From the NCBI GenBank assembly GCA_965216425.1, contig CBDCFV010000007.1, positions 248,001 through 312,000 on the forward strand: a stretch of 64,000 nt of DNA, written 5' to 3'. Numbering within the stretch: position 1 is the stretch's first letter; each line of letters begins with the position of its first letter. The DNA is from CBDCFV01 sp965216425 (lineage in GTDB: Bacteria; Chloroflexota; Dehalococcoidia; Lucifugimonadales; UBA3495). This document shows positions 44,183 to 52,111 of the stretch, piece by piece. Position numbers and translations under genes: made by a program. The notes beneath the pieces were generated by a model. It saw only the letters and a program-made list of their open reading frames with translations, was not told where the DNA came from and ran no database searches.

Positions 44183-44250
44183 TTGCCATGATACATGCCA
44201 CGTGATATTATATTTATGGATGGTATGCGCCTGTTAATATTTGTTAACAA
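44183..44250 (+). promoter_or_regulatory. Promoter and palindromic operator upstream of the small hypothetical gene
   Basis: TTGCCA (44183-44188), a 17-bp spacer and TATTAT (44206-44211) form a good promoter. About 30 bp downstream, TTGTTAACAA (44241-44250) is a perfect 10-bp palindrome, at the centre of a longer imperfect one flanked by CTGTTA and TTACAG. This could be a repressor site within the leader. Confidence 0.5.
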
Positions 44251-44293
44251 TATGTTACAGGATAGCGAACAGACGGATGCCCGCACCTAAATT

Positions 44294-44629
44294 TTGCGGA
44301 GGTTCAGACAAACCGAAGTGGTCACTCAACTTGAAACTCAAACTAAAAATCCTTTGGAAACTGGTGTAAACGCAGCCGATACCCGTGGCGGTGTGGGGAT
44401 TCAACAAAAGGACGAGGCAATCTTTGAGGCGGCCTTGGCCGAGGCCGAGGAGATTCTTCAATCGCAGAGGCGAGACAGAGAGGTGAGTCCACACGTACGC
44501 GCTTGGCACGCCTTGGTCGCGTTCTACGATTTGGTCACCGGCCCGCCCTCAACCCGGCAGGAGCGCATCGGCGCCGAAATGGAGAGGTTCGAGTACGAGC
44601 GCCAGGCAGGGGTCGTGAGGCCGCTGTAG
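44294..44629 (+). CDS. Small hypothetical protein
   Basis: A 111-aa protein I do not recognise. It is polar and probably helical (AIFEAALAEAEEILQSQRRDREVSPHVRAWHALVAFYDLV). There is no signal peptide or membrane segment. The start is uncertain: TTG at 44294 or GTG at 44318, neither with a strong ribosome-binding site. A clear promoter upstream and a strong terminator just after argue it is expressed as a single-gene unit. Confidence 0.55.
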   Translation: MRRFRQTEVVTQLETQTKNPLETGVNAADTRGGVGIQQKDEAIFEAALAEAEEILQSQRRDREVSPHVRAWHALVAFYDLVTGPPSTRQERIGAEMERFEYERQAGVVRPL

Positions 44630-44657
44630 TCCATTCCAGCTGCATATGGTCAGAAAA

Positions 44658-44690
44658 AGACCCCTGGTGTAACCCAGGGGTCTAATTTTT
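44658..44690. terminator. Intrinsic terminator between convergent genes
   Basis: A 10-bp stem (AGACCCCTGG and CCAGGGGTCT) with a 6-nt loop is followed by AATTTTTT on the + strand. An A-run before it gives a T-run for the leftward transcript, so it can serve both directions. Confidence 0.85.
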
Positions 44691-44708
44691 TGGACAGTGG
44701 GCCAACAA

Positions 44709-45668
44709 TCAGAAAGGCAACTCTTGGCCGATTCCCTGCTCCTTCGCTTTTTTGTAGACCAACTGGGCCGCCGCGATGTCCTCAAGCGCGATTCCCATGG
44801 ACTCGAACAAGGTTATCGAATCGGCCGACGGGCGACCGGCGACCCTGCCCGCTACCACGTCCTGAAGCTCGTGGGCCATGTCCCATCGGAAGGACCCCCT
44901 GGCCTCGGGCCACACCAGGTCTCCGCATTCCATCTTGGCTTGTTCCAGGTCGTCGACGACTATAACATCGGCCCGAGTGACGGTGGCTTCGTCAATCTCC
45001 CGCCGCATCCAATGGTTGCCGCCCGCCGCATTGATGTGGGCGCCCGGAGCCAGCCAATCGGCTTCCAGCACAGGGTCCCGCGCGCTGGTGACGACTACCA
45101 CAACGTCGGCTCCGGTAATACACTCCTGGGCGGAGTCAACCGACCGCACATCCAGATTCAGGCGCTCGCTGCTTCTCTTGGCGAATTCTTCCCTGCGTTC
45201 CTGCCGGCGACTGTAGACCCGGGCCTCGCGGATGTCACGTACTGCCGCCACTGCTTCCAATTGCGTACGCGCCTGAAACCCCGACCCGATGACCGCCACC
45301 GTGTTTGCGCCTTGGCGGGCCATGTAACGGGTGGCAAGGCCGGACGCTGCCCCGGTGCGTATCTGGCCCATCCGGCTTCCCTCCATGCAGGCCAGCAATG
45401 CACCCGATTCGTAGTCATAAAGCATGACGATCATCTTGGCCCCAGCCGGGCCGCCGAAGGACGGATATGCCTTATATCCGAACACTTTGTGCTGGGAGTC
45501 GGCGGCAGCCATAAAATGGAAAAAGCCGCCGGGCATACGGATTCTGGAACGTGGCTTGACCTCGGTGTCGCCGTGGCCCGCATGAGCAAATGCCTCGTCC
45601 AGCGCCTCGATGCACTCGTTCATGGGCAACAGTTGCACCACTTCTTGTTCGTTCAGGAATAAAGCCAT
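44709..45668 (-). CDS. Ornithine cyclodeaminase/mu-crystallin family protein
   Basis: A 319-aa NAD(P)-binding enzyme. I chose ATG at 45668 because AGGAGG lies just upstream. Visible are a substrate Arg/Lys region (KPRSRIRMPGG; FGYKAYPSFGG), a Rossmann motif TVAVIGSGFQARTQLEAVAAV near 130, and ADVVVVVTSARDPVLEADWLAPGAHINAAGGN. Members deaminate ornithine or reduce imino acids such as pyrroline or ketimines; the exact reaction is not clear. Confidence 0.85.
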   Translation of the reverse strand: MALFLNEQEVVQLLPMNECIEALDEAFAHAGHGDTEVKPRSRIRMPGGFFHFMAAADSQHKVFGYKAYPSFGGPAGAKMIVMLYDYESGALLACMEGSRMGQIRTGAASGLATRYMARQGANTVAVIGSGFQARTQLEAVAAVRDIREARVYSRRQERREEFAKRSSERLNLDVRSVDSAQECITGADVVVVVTSARDPVLEADWLAPGAHINAAGGNHWMRREIDEATVTRADVIVVDDLEQAKMECGDLVWPEARGSFRWDMAHELQDVVAGRVAGRPSADSITLFESMGIALEDIAAAQLVYKKAKEQGIGQELPF

Positions 45669-45811
45669 CCTGTCCTCCTGCGTCAAAACGACGCGATGAT
45701 GGGTTTTTAGGGCGGAAATAAATCCGATTGAGGTTGGCCTTGCGTAGACCCAACCGACGATAGCGCGGGCAACAGTATATCATCGCGCCTTTACCTAGAA
45801 AATCGCAGGGT

Positions 45812-45832
45812 GTTTCGCTACAATGGCGAAAC
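45812..45832 (+). promoter_or_regulatory. Palindrome enclosing a -10 element
   Basis: GTTTCGC (45812-45818) and GCGAAAC (45826-45832) form a perfect 7-bp inverted repeat around TACAATG, which contains a good -10 hexamer. It lies about 20 bases before the hydroxyacid dehydrogenase start. A repressor bound here would cover the -10. Confidence 0.45.
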
Positions 45833-45853
45833 TCAGCGAAAGGAGAATAGGGG

Positions 45854-46852
45854 TTGGTAGCTCTCAGACCACGAGTGTTCGTCACTCGGCAATGTTTTCC
45901 AGAGGCCATTGACGTACTGAGGAACGCGGCTGAGGTTGAGGTATGGCCGGACGAAGAACCTCCTACTCCAGCGCAACTTCAAAGCAAGATCGAGTCCGCC
46001 GACGGCGTTATGACCAATATTATGGACCATGTGGATGCGCCGATGTTGCAGGCTGCCCGACGCCTGAAAGTCATTGGCCAGTTGGGCGTGGGAGTGGACA
46101 ACATTGACGTGGCCGAGGCCACCCGGCGCGGAGTGCTGGTGGGCAATACCCCCGGCGTGCTGGCCCATGCCACCGCCGATACCGGGTTTGCACTCCTGAT
46201 GTCCGCCGCCCGCCGCATCAGCGAAAGCGAACGTTGGCTGCGGGAAGGCAACTGGAAGATTCAGTATCACCCCATGCACTGGCTGGGTGCAGACGTTCAT
46301 GGCGCTACTCTGGGTATCGTCGGCTTGGGCCAGATAGGCTTGGAGATGGCCAAAAGGGCCCTTGGGTTTGACATGAGGGTGATTTACTACTCCAGGACCC
46401 GCAAACCGAACCTGGAGATCCGGTACGGGTTGGAGTATGTACAGCCGCAGACGCTGCTCAGTACTGCGGACTTTGTTTCCCTCCACATTCCGCTGACGCC
46501 GGAGACGTACCACTACATCAGCAAGCGGGAACTGGATTTTATGAAACCGACGGCAATACTGCTGAATCTGGCCCGAGGCCCGATCGTAGACTCCAAAGCG
46601 CTTTACAATGCCTTAAGCGAGGGCGGGATTCGGGCGGCCGCATTGGACGTGACCGATCCCGAGCCCATCTCGACCGATGACCCGTTGCTTACCCTGCCGA
46701 ACCTCGTCATTACTCCGCATATCGGCAGCGCTTCTATAAATGCGAGGCGGGAGACCTGCTTGTTGGCGGCGCGGAACATTGTTGCCGGGATAGAAGGCCG
46801 GCGGTTGGAGCAATGCGCCAACCCCGAACTGTATTCTACGATGGGAATCTAA
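45854..46852 (+). CDS. D-isomer-specific 2-hydroxyacid dehydrogenase
   Basis: A 332-aa NAD-dependent dehydrogenase of the glyoxylate/hydroxypyruvate reductase group. The cofactor motif TLGIVGLGQIGLEMAKRALGFDMRVIYYSR is near residue 152. The catalytic Arg is in NLARGPIVD, the Glu in DVTDPEPIS, and the His in TPHIGSASINARRE. It starts at TTG after GGAGAAT. It reduces 2-keto acids or the reverse; the substrate is unknown. Confidence 0.9.
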   Translation: MVALRPRVFVTRQCFPEAIDVLRNAAEVEVWPDEEPPTPAQLQSKIESADGVMTNIMDHVDAPMLQAARRLKVIGQLGVGVDNIDVAEATRRGVLVGNTPGVLAHATADTGFALLMSAARRISESERWLREGNWKIQYHPMHWLGADVHGATLGIVGLGQIGLEMAKRALGFDMRVIYYSRTRKPNLEIRYGLEYVQPQTLLSTADFVSLHIPLTPETYHYISKRELDFMKPTAILLNLARGPIVDSKALYNALSEGGIRAAALDVTDPEPISTDDPLLTLPNLVITPHIGSASINARRETCLLAARNIVAGIEGRRLEQCANPELYSTMGI

Positions 46853-46946
46853 GGACGACCACAGCGTCGTTTGAATGCCATGTGGCACAACAACTTGAAC
46901 GGGACGGAATGGTGCTGGGAAGTAAGTGGGGTCGTTCAGGCTGGTA

Positions 46947-47037
46947 TGGCGGAGAGGGCGGGATTCGAACCCGCGAGAAGCTGGAGGCCTCTACGCGATT
47001 TCCAGTCGCGCCCGTTCGTCCACTCCGGCACCTCTCC
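46947..47037 (-). tRNA. tRNA-Ser(GGA)
   Basis: Read leftward, the acceptor stem GGAGAGG pairs with CCTCTCC followed by G and an encoded CCA. The anticodon stem CGCGA/TCGCG holds the loop CTGGAAA, anticodon GGA. A long variable arm (type II tRNA) and the T arm with GGTTCGAATCC are present. Length 91 nt with CCA. Confidence 0.96.
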
Positions 47038-47650
47038 TGCGGGGCATCACGTTAGGTCGGCTGCCTTCACGGGAAATTCGCATTAAGTCCGTGGGGCTGG
47101 CAGAATGACCGCAACGTTGCCAAGCGACATTATAGTCAATCATCTTTTCAACTGTCCACTGGCGCAAGGCCGGCGCCGAGTCTTTCAGATAACGAAATCG
47201 CGCTACATTCCGTCATTACTGCGAAGGTTGTCCTCGTTGAAACGGAGTGCTGGAATCCATACCCGTCTAGGTATGGGGATGTAATAATCAGCGAATGGCC
47301 TTGTATTCCAGCCCATTCCTGCTAGGGAATGAGGAGTTGGGCACCACGCCAAGTTTTGACTTGGTTTCTTAGTCCTGCTCCTCAACGCAGGGCCTCTTGA
47401 ATCACTGGCGTGGGCATTACCTATGGCTTTGCTCCACCTGCACGTGAACATGAGAATGCCCTATTTGTATTGTGAGGTCGAATGACGGTGTGCCTTCTAA
47501 ATGAAACGCGACTTCCTTGACGGAGTGTATAGGTTGCTTTCAAACGCCCGGCTGTGTGCCATATAATGTTACGAGGCTAAGGCAAGGCTTGATCTTGAGC
47601 GTATATGGGACCGGGGCCGGTCCCGCCGCAATGGCAGTAAGGAGGAATAC
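47038..47650. other. Intergenic region with hairpins
   Basis: I see no gene over 610 bases. Two hairpins resemble decayed members of the dispersed palindromic family: CCATACC/GGTATGG (47257-47276), and CATTCC/GGAATG (47314-47331) followed by AGGAGTTGGG, the same tail as the copies at 28419 and 40463. The promoter of the Rieske gene is near the right end. Confidence 0.5.
47539..47567 (+). promoter_or_regulatory. Promoter of the Rieske ferredoxin gene
   Basis: TTCAAA (47539-47544), a 17-bp spacer and a perfect TATAAT (47562-47567) lie about 85 bases before the start codon. Confidence 0.6.
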
Positions 47651-47974
47651 ATGGCTGATTCGGACTTCGTGAAAGTAGCCGACGTCGGTGAGTTGTCGCC
47701 CGGCGATATGAAAGTGGTGGAGCTTGGTAATGATCAGGTCTTGGTGGCCAACGTTGATGGTACCATTCTGGCGTGCGACGATATTTGTTCCCACGCCTAC
47801 GCCTCATTGTCCGAGGGTGATTTGAACGGCGCGGAGATTGAATGCCCGTTGCATGGGTCGGCTTTCAACCTGACCACCGGCGAAGCGCTGACTCCCCCGG
47901 CCAGCGACAGCATCAGGGTGTTCCAGGTCCGTATCGACGGGTCGGACGTTTTGGTGGGACCGCCCGGAGAGTAA
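47651..47974 (+). CDS. Rieske [2Fe-2S] ferredoxin
   Basis: A 107-aa small electron carrier. Cluster ligands are Cys and His in CSHAYASL and Cys and His in CPLHG, the normal CxH-x(n)-CxxH arrangement. AAGGAGG precedes the ATG. Proteins like this pass electrons to ring-hydroxylating oxygenases or act as stand-alone ferredoxins; no oxygenase large subunit is adjacent. Confidence 0.92.
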   Translation: MADSDFVKVADVGELSPGDMKVVELGNDQVLVANVDGTILACDDICSHAYASLSEGDLNGAEIECPLHGSAFNLTTGEALTPPASDSIRVFQVRIDGSDVLVGPPGE

Positions 47975-48015
47975 AACGGCCCGGAAGTCAGGCACTGTTC
48001 TAACGGCGTTACAAA

Positions 48016-48044
48016 GGCCCTGATGCGCGATCAGGGCCTCTTCA
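48016..48044. terminator. Stem-loop between convergent Rieske and lepB genes
   Basis: GGCCCTGAT and ATCAGGGCC form a 9-bp stem with a 5-nt loop, followed by TCTTC. The T-run is short, so efficiency may be modest. Confidence 0.6.
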
Positions 48045-48157
48045 CGCAACAAGCTGATATGCCTTGGACGTTGCTCGCGGGTTGAGGAAGGGATTATCAG
48101 CAGGTATATGGACCCGAAATCGGCTGTGCCACTTCTAATGGCGCGCCAACGCCATGT

Positions 48158-48787
48158 CTACGGTGGAGCATTGTTCGTCTCCCACGGAGATGCATTGAAT
48201 GCCTGCAAGCTGGATATGGGCCAATAGACAAACCAGACTTTCCCCAACATTTCCCGTTGAGGGACCGGGCCCCAGCGTCGCGAATCATTACTATAGGGGC
48301 GGTTATCCCCCAAGACGTAATATTCTCCTTCTCCCAACCGCAGTGGGCAATTGTTTGCCGATGACGGCGGCTGGCATTGGGTTGGGTAGCCCTCGATGTA
48401 GGGTTCGGGCAACTCATCTCCGTCGATGTAAACCTTCCCATCGCGGACTTCTACCAACTCCCCCGGTAACCCAATGACCCGCTTCACAAAGTCCTTGGTT
48501 GTGTCTTTGGGGAAGTGAAACACGATAATCTCGCCACGGCTTGGGGGGTGGCCGGCGAACTTGAAGGCAGGCTCGTCAACCTGCCAGAAAGGAACAGTGC
48601 GGGCCAAGCGGGCCAAGTCTACCTGAAAGTACACCAATTTGTTGACCATCAGGTACTGACCGCCTTCCAGCGTCGGGTCCATGCTCAACCCTTCCACCTT
48701 GAAGTTTCGAAGGCTGGTTTGAATAAGCAGGAATACTATGGCCGCCAAGATGACGGCTTCCAGTAATTCTCTCAGGACACGACTCAT
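48158..48787 (-). CDS. lepB: Signal peptidase I
   Basis: A 209-aa membrane-anchored Ser/Lys protease that cleaves signal peptides from secreted proteins. One N-terminal membrane helix (AVILAAIVFLLIQ) precedes the Ser35 motif (EGLSMDPTL), and Lys101 lies in DFVKRVIGLPGE. Box E is GDNRPYSNDSRRWG. Length and single helix fit the Gram-positive type. Confidence 0.95.
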   Translation of the reverse strand: MSRVLRELLEAVILAAIVFLLIQTSLRNFKVEGLSMDPTLEGGQYLMVNKLVYFQVDLARLARTVPFWQVDEPAFKFAGHPPSRGEIIVFHFPKDTTKDFVKRVIGLPGELVEVRDGKVYIDGDELPEPYIEGYPTQCQPPSSANNCPLRLGEGEYYVLGDNRPYSNDSRRWGPVPQREMLGKVWFVYWPISSLQAFNASPWETNNAPP

Positions 48788-48853
48788 GCGAAATTGATGC
48801 TGATATACGTCGATGTTGGACTACCAGGTTTTGTCCAAGTCGAACTTAAAGCC

Positions 48854-49870
48854 TTAACGCGAACGCTGGTAACGGTAGTCCCTAGCTGTCCCCGGCTCCG
48901 GGGTTGCGGTTGGATTCTTGGGGCCGTAGCGGTAGCCCGCGTCAGCGTTGCGCTTGGACGACAGATTGTTGCGCAACGTGCCGATATTCTCGACCTCCAA
49001 CTCAACCACGTCTCCTTCTTCCAGCCACCGGGCGGTCTCGTAGCCCTTGCGAATCGATTCCCTTATCGAGCCGCCCCCGACCGTTCCGCTGCCTATGACG
49101 TCGCCCGGGGCGATACGGCTGTCCTTGGCAGCCCGTTCGATGATCTCTCCCCAGGTGTAATAAGCATTGGCGGTCTCCGAGTCCTTCAGCCACACGTCAC
49201 CGTTGACCCTGACTTGGCACTTCAGGTCCAGTCGCCCGTCCTTAATATGGGGCGCCATCTCGTCGGTGGTGACCATCCACGGTCCCAAGGATGACGCGGA
49301 ATCTTTGCCTTTGGCAGGTCCCAAGCCAAACGTCATCTCGTCGAACTGCAGGTCTCGGGCACTCCAGTCGTTGAAGATGCAGAAACCCGCGATGTACTGG
49401 AACGCCGCAGACTCCGGTACGTCTGTCCCGTTTCTCCCGACGACGCAGCCAATCTCCAATTCGTAGTCCAGTTGGTTTGAAGCCGACGGGTAAGGCACAG
49501 CGTCGTCGGGGCCGTAAATCACCAGAGGGTTGGAGAAGTAGAATACCGGCATCCGGTACCATACCTCGTTGATTTCCCTGGTGCCTTGGGATGTGGCGTG
49601 CTCCTCGTAAACTATGTAGTCTCGCACGGTCGGCGGTTGCAGCACCGGGGAGCGCAGGCGGACGTCAGCCAGCGCGACCCTGGGGGCCGCCACGTTGCCC
49701 GCCAAGGCGTCACCGACGCGGTCAACGGCAGAGTCTTCCAAGTCCAGCAGCGCCCGAACGTCACGCAGCGGATGTGGCGACCCCAGCAGAGCCGCCACAT
49801 CCACCACCGCATCGCCATCGAGAACGCCGCAACGGGGTCCGGAACCCGGATCGTACGTCAACAGTTTCAT
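48854..49870 (-). CDS. Fumarylacetoacetate hydrolase-family protein
   Basis: A 338-aa member with an N-terminal domain of about 70 residues and an FAH-type catalytic core: NQLDYELEIGCVVGR (acidic metal ligands), FCIFNDWSARDLQ, and the late GDVIGSGTVGGGS. Such enzymes hydrolyse or decarboxylate beta-diketo acids in aromatic-compound breakdown. It lies 24 bases after the NIPSNAP gene on the same strand. Confidence 0.88.
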   Translation of the reverse strand: MKLLTYDPGSGPRCGVLDGDAVVDVAALLGSPHPLRDVRALLDLEDSAVDRVGDALAGNVAAPRVALADVRLRSPVLQPPTVRDYIVYEEHATSQGTREINEVWYRMPVFYFSNPLVIYGPDDAVPYPSASNQLDYELEIGCVVGRNGTDVPESAAFQYIAGFCIFNDWSARDLQFDEMTFGLGPAKGKDSASSLGPWMVTTDEMAPHIKDGRLDLKCQVRVNGDVWLKDSETANAYYTWGEIIERAAKDSRIAPGDVIGSGTVGGGSIRESIRKGYETARWLEEGDVVELEVENIGTLRNNLSSKRNADAGYRYGPKNPTATPEPGTARDYRYQRSR

Positions 49871-49894
49871 AATTTCGTCCCTACACTCGGAGCT

Positions 49895-50512
49895 TTAGTG
49901 CATTGGAGAGAAGCTGGCCGGGGCCATTATCTTGGTTTCCTGGCTGACCCGCCCCGGAGCGCCAGAGGGCCACTGGGGTATCTTGTTGGCCGCAGTCCGG
50001 ACTTCTTCCCGATGGTTCAGGTCCTTGTAAGGCCAGATGTGCATCCAGCGATTGAGGCCGCCTATATCGGTGGACATGCCCGCCGCTAGAGGGGAGAACT
50101 CCTCCCGGTAAGGCAAGGCTTCGGTCCAGCGTCTGATCAGTTCGGGAATAGATCCTGGCTCATAGGTGTAGATGCGCATCTCATAGATGTTGCCCAGCGC
50201 TTGATCGCCTCCCATGGGCCGCATGAAGGGGGCAGGGGTCCAGATTTCCGAGTTCATGTTGAGGATGGCGCCAGGGGTGATCTTGGGAGGCCAGTTGGGG
50301 TCCTTGGCTGCTGCTGTCCTAATCCGGTTGCGCTCGTCAAGGCTTTCATAGCCCCAAACATGGATAATCTGGTTAAGCGGCCCAATCTCCGTGTGCCAGA
50401 AGGCCGCGATGGGCGAATACTTTTCCCGATGGGGCATGCCCTCGGCGAAGGCCTCCTCGGCCTGTTCGACTGCGCCGGGCTTCAGATCGTAGGTGCGTAC
50501 TTCGTATATCAT
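49895..50512 (-). CDS. NIPSNAP family protein with two repeats
   Basis: A 205-aa protein. The start is ATG at 50512 after GGAGAGAG. It is two copies of the ferredoxin-like NIPSNAP fold: MIYEVRTYDLKPGAVEQAEEAF (from residue 1) and NIYEMRIYTYEPGSIPELIRRW (from about 105), each ending with an IHVWGY or MHIWPYKDL strand. Bacterial members often neighbour catabolic genes; the role is not established. Upstream of the FAH-like gene. Confidence 0.85.
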   Translation of the reverse strand: MIYEVRTYDLKPGAVEQAEEAFAEGMPHREKYSPIAAFWHTEIGPLNQIIHVWGYESLDERNRIRTAAAKDPNWPPKITPGAILNMNSEIWTPAPFMRPMGGDQALGNIYEMRIYTYEPGSIPELIRRWTEALPYREEFSPLAAGMSTDIGGLNRWMHIWPYKDLNHREEVRTAANKIPQWPSGAPGRVSQETKIMAPASFSPMH

Positions 50513-50708
50513 GCTCTCTCCATATATCGTCATATCGTCGGTGTCTTGGCAACGAATTGTCGCCAGTGTAACAATCAAGCCAAGGCTGGGCAACCGGGTG
50601 ATGCTATGGATAATTGTTTATTGTTCAGTCGGTTGACTTTGCCCCAGCTATAATCCACAATCGCCGTAGCTACAGCCCAAGGATTTCAGGGCTTTTTAGG
50701 AGGAGGGA

Positions 50709-51992
50709 ATGCTGAAAGTTGGCCACGTCGTGGTGCGCCCCGGCCGCCGGTACTACGACGAAGACGTTGAGATACCGGTCCCGGAAGAATTGGAAACCGT
50801 TCCAGGCATCCCGATGGTCAGTAAGGACATTGACTTCTATAGCAGGGAGTATCCCCTGCAACGCCAACAGGTGGAGCATGCTGCCGACACCGAATGGGCT
50901 CCGAGTGTCGGCACCCAGGCTATGCGAACTTACCAAGTGCAGCACGACGCTGTCATGGACGAATTCTACCCGGCGATGAACCGTTCCGGGGACTTGGAAC
51001 CCACGGTCACCCCCACCGGTGAAGACGTGACGGAACTCATCCGTGCCAAAGCGCGAGAGATGGGATACTTGGAGGTGGGTTTCACCAACCATGACTGGCG
51101 CTACGTGTACCAGGACCGGAAGAGCCATGTGAAATACCCCAACGCCGTGTGCTTGGCGTTGGAGCAGGACTTCGCTGAGACCCAGTCAGCCCCCAGCATG
51201 GACGCCGAGCACGGCCACTACGGGACTTACGAGATACAGGCGCCCATGGGGTTGAGGATGGCCGACTATATCCGGTCATTGGGATACCATGCCCAAGTCC
51301 ACGGCCCCAGCAATCACAGCGCGGCCACCATCCCCATGTTCGTAGCTGCCGGATTGGGCCAATTAGGCGCCAACGGCCAACTGCTGACTCCCCATGCCGG
51401 AGCCCGCTGCCGTTTGCAGATTATAACCACCGATGCCCCGGTTACTTTCGATAAGCCGGTGGACTATGGCTTTCACGCTTTTTGCCAAGTCTGCCAAGTG
51501 TGCGTGAACCGCTGTCCGGGCCGGGCGCTGATGCGGGAAAAGGTCTGGTGGCGCGGTGTCGAGAAGAACAAACTGGTCTACAAGCGCTGCAGGCCGGTGA
51601 TGGCCCGCTACGAGGGTTGCGCCATCTGCATGAAGGTCTGCCCCATCAACAAGTACGGGGCCAAGGCAGTCATGGACCATTACGTAGAAACCGGGCAGGT
51701 GCTGGGCAAAGGCACTCACAACCTGGAAGGTTACACTCTGCACGAAGAGAGCACGGGGCAATACGTGACCGGCTACTTTGGTCCGGGAGAGTTGCCCACG
51801 TTCAACGCCAACTTCTTCAAAATTCCTGTAGGCTCCCGTGAGTCGGCGGCGCTGGACGAGTTCATAGGACACGTTAAGGAAAACGACAGTGTCTTGACCA
51901 GGCCCGAGGACGATGAAGTCCTCTTGAAGTTCCGCGACAGGATCAAGGAAATTGTTAGCGGTGACGCTGTCAGCGACAGCACGATGTTCTAA
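50709..51992 (+). CDS. Reductive dehalogenase-like [4Fe-4S] protein, cytosolic
   Basis: A 427-aa protein. The C-terminal half holds two cluster motifs: Cys259-x2-Cys-x2-Cys-x3-Cys269-Pro, and Cys294-x9-Cys304-x2-Cys-x3-Cys311-Pro. The preceding segment FVAAGLGQLGANGQLLTPHAGARCRLQ is the conserved corrinoid-side region shared by reductive dehalogenases and epoxyqueuosine reductase. No twin-arginine signal is present and no membrane anchor (rdhB) is nearby, so it is not a respiratory dehalogenase; it may be a cytosolic catabolic type. Ribosome-binding site AGGAGGAGG. Confidence 0.75.
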   Translation: MLKVGHVVVRPGRRYYDEDVEIPVPEELETVPGIPMVSKDIDFYSREYPLQRQQVEHAADTEWAPSVGTQAMRTYQVQHDAVMDEFYPAMNRSGDLEPTVTPTGEDVTELIRAKAREMGYLEVGFTNHDWRYVYQDRKSHVKYPNAVCLALEQDFAETQSAPSMDAEHGHYGTYEIQAPMGLRMADYIRSLGYHAQVHGPSNHSAATIPMFVAAGLGQLGANGQLLTPHAGARCRLQIITTDAPVTFDKPVDYGFHAFCQVCQVCVNRCPGRALMREKVWWRGVEKNKLVYKRCRPVMARYEGCAICMKVCPINKYGAKAVMDHYVETGQVLGKGTHNLEGYTLHEESTGQYVTGYFGPGELPTFNANFFKIPVGSRESAALDEFIGHVKENDSVLTRPEDDEVLLKFRDRIKEIVSGDAVSDSTMF

Positions 51993-52020
51993 ACGCTGAG
52001 GTCTCGGGGTTGACCACTAT

Positions 52021-52060
52021 AAAGGGAGCAGGGCAACCGCCTTGCTCCCTTTACTATTTG
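52021..52060 (+). terminator. Intrinsic terminator after the dehalogenase-like gene
   Basis: AAAGGGAGCA and TGCTCCCTTT pair around a GC-rich inner stem (GGC/GCC); ACTATTTG follows. It sits between convergent genes. Confidence 0.7.
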
Positions 52061-52111
52061 TAACCCCTTCCAACACTGTCCTACTGCATGGATGGATTAC
52101 GAAATCGGTTT

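Noticed and set aside
50633..50654. TTGACT with TATAAT before the dehalogenase-like gene as a promoter
   Set aside because: The spacer is only 10 bp; TATAAT may still be used, but not with that -35.
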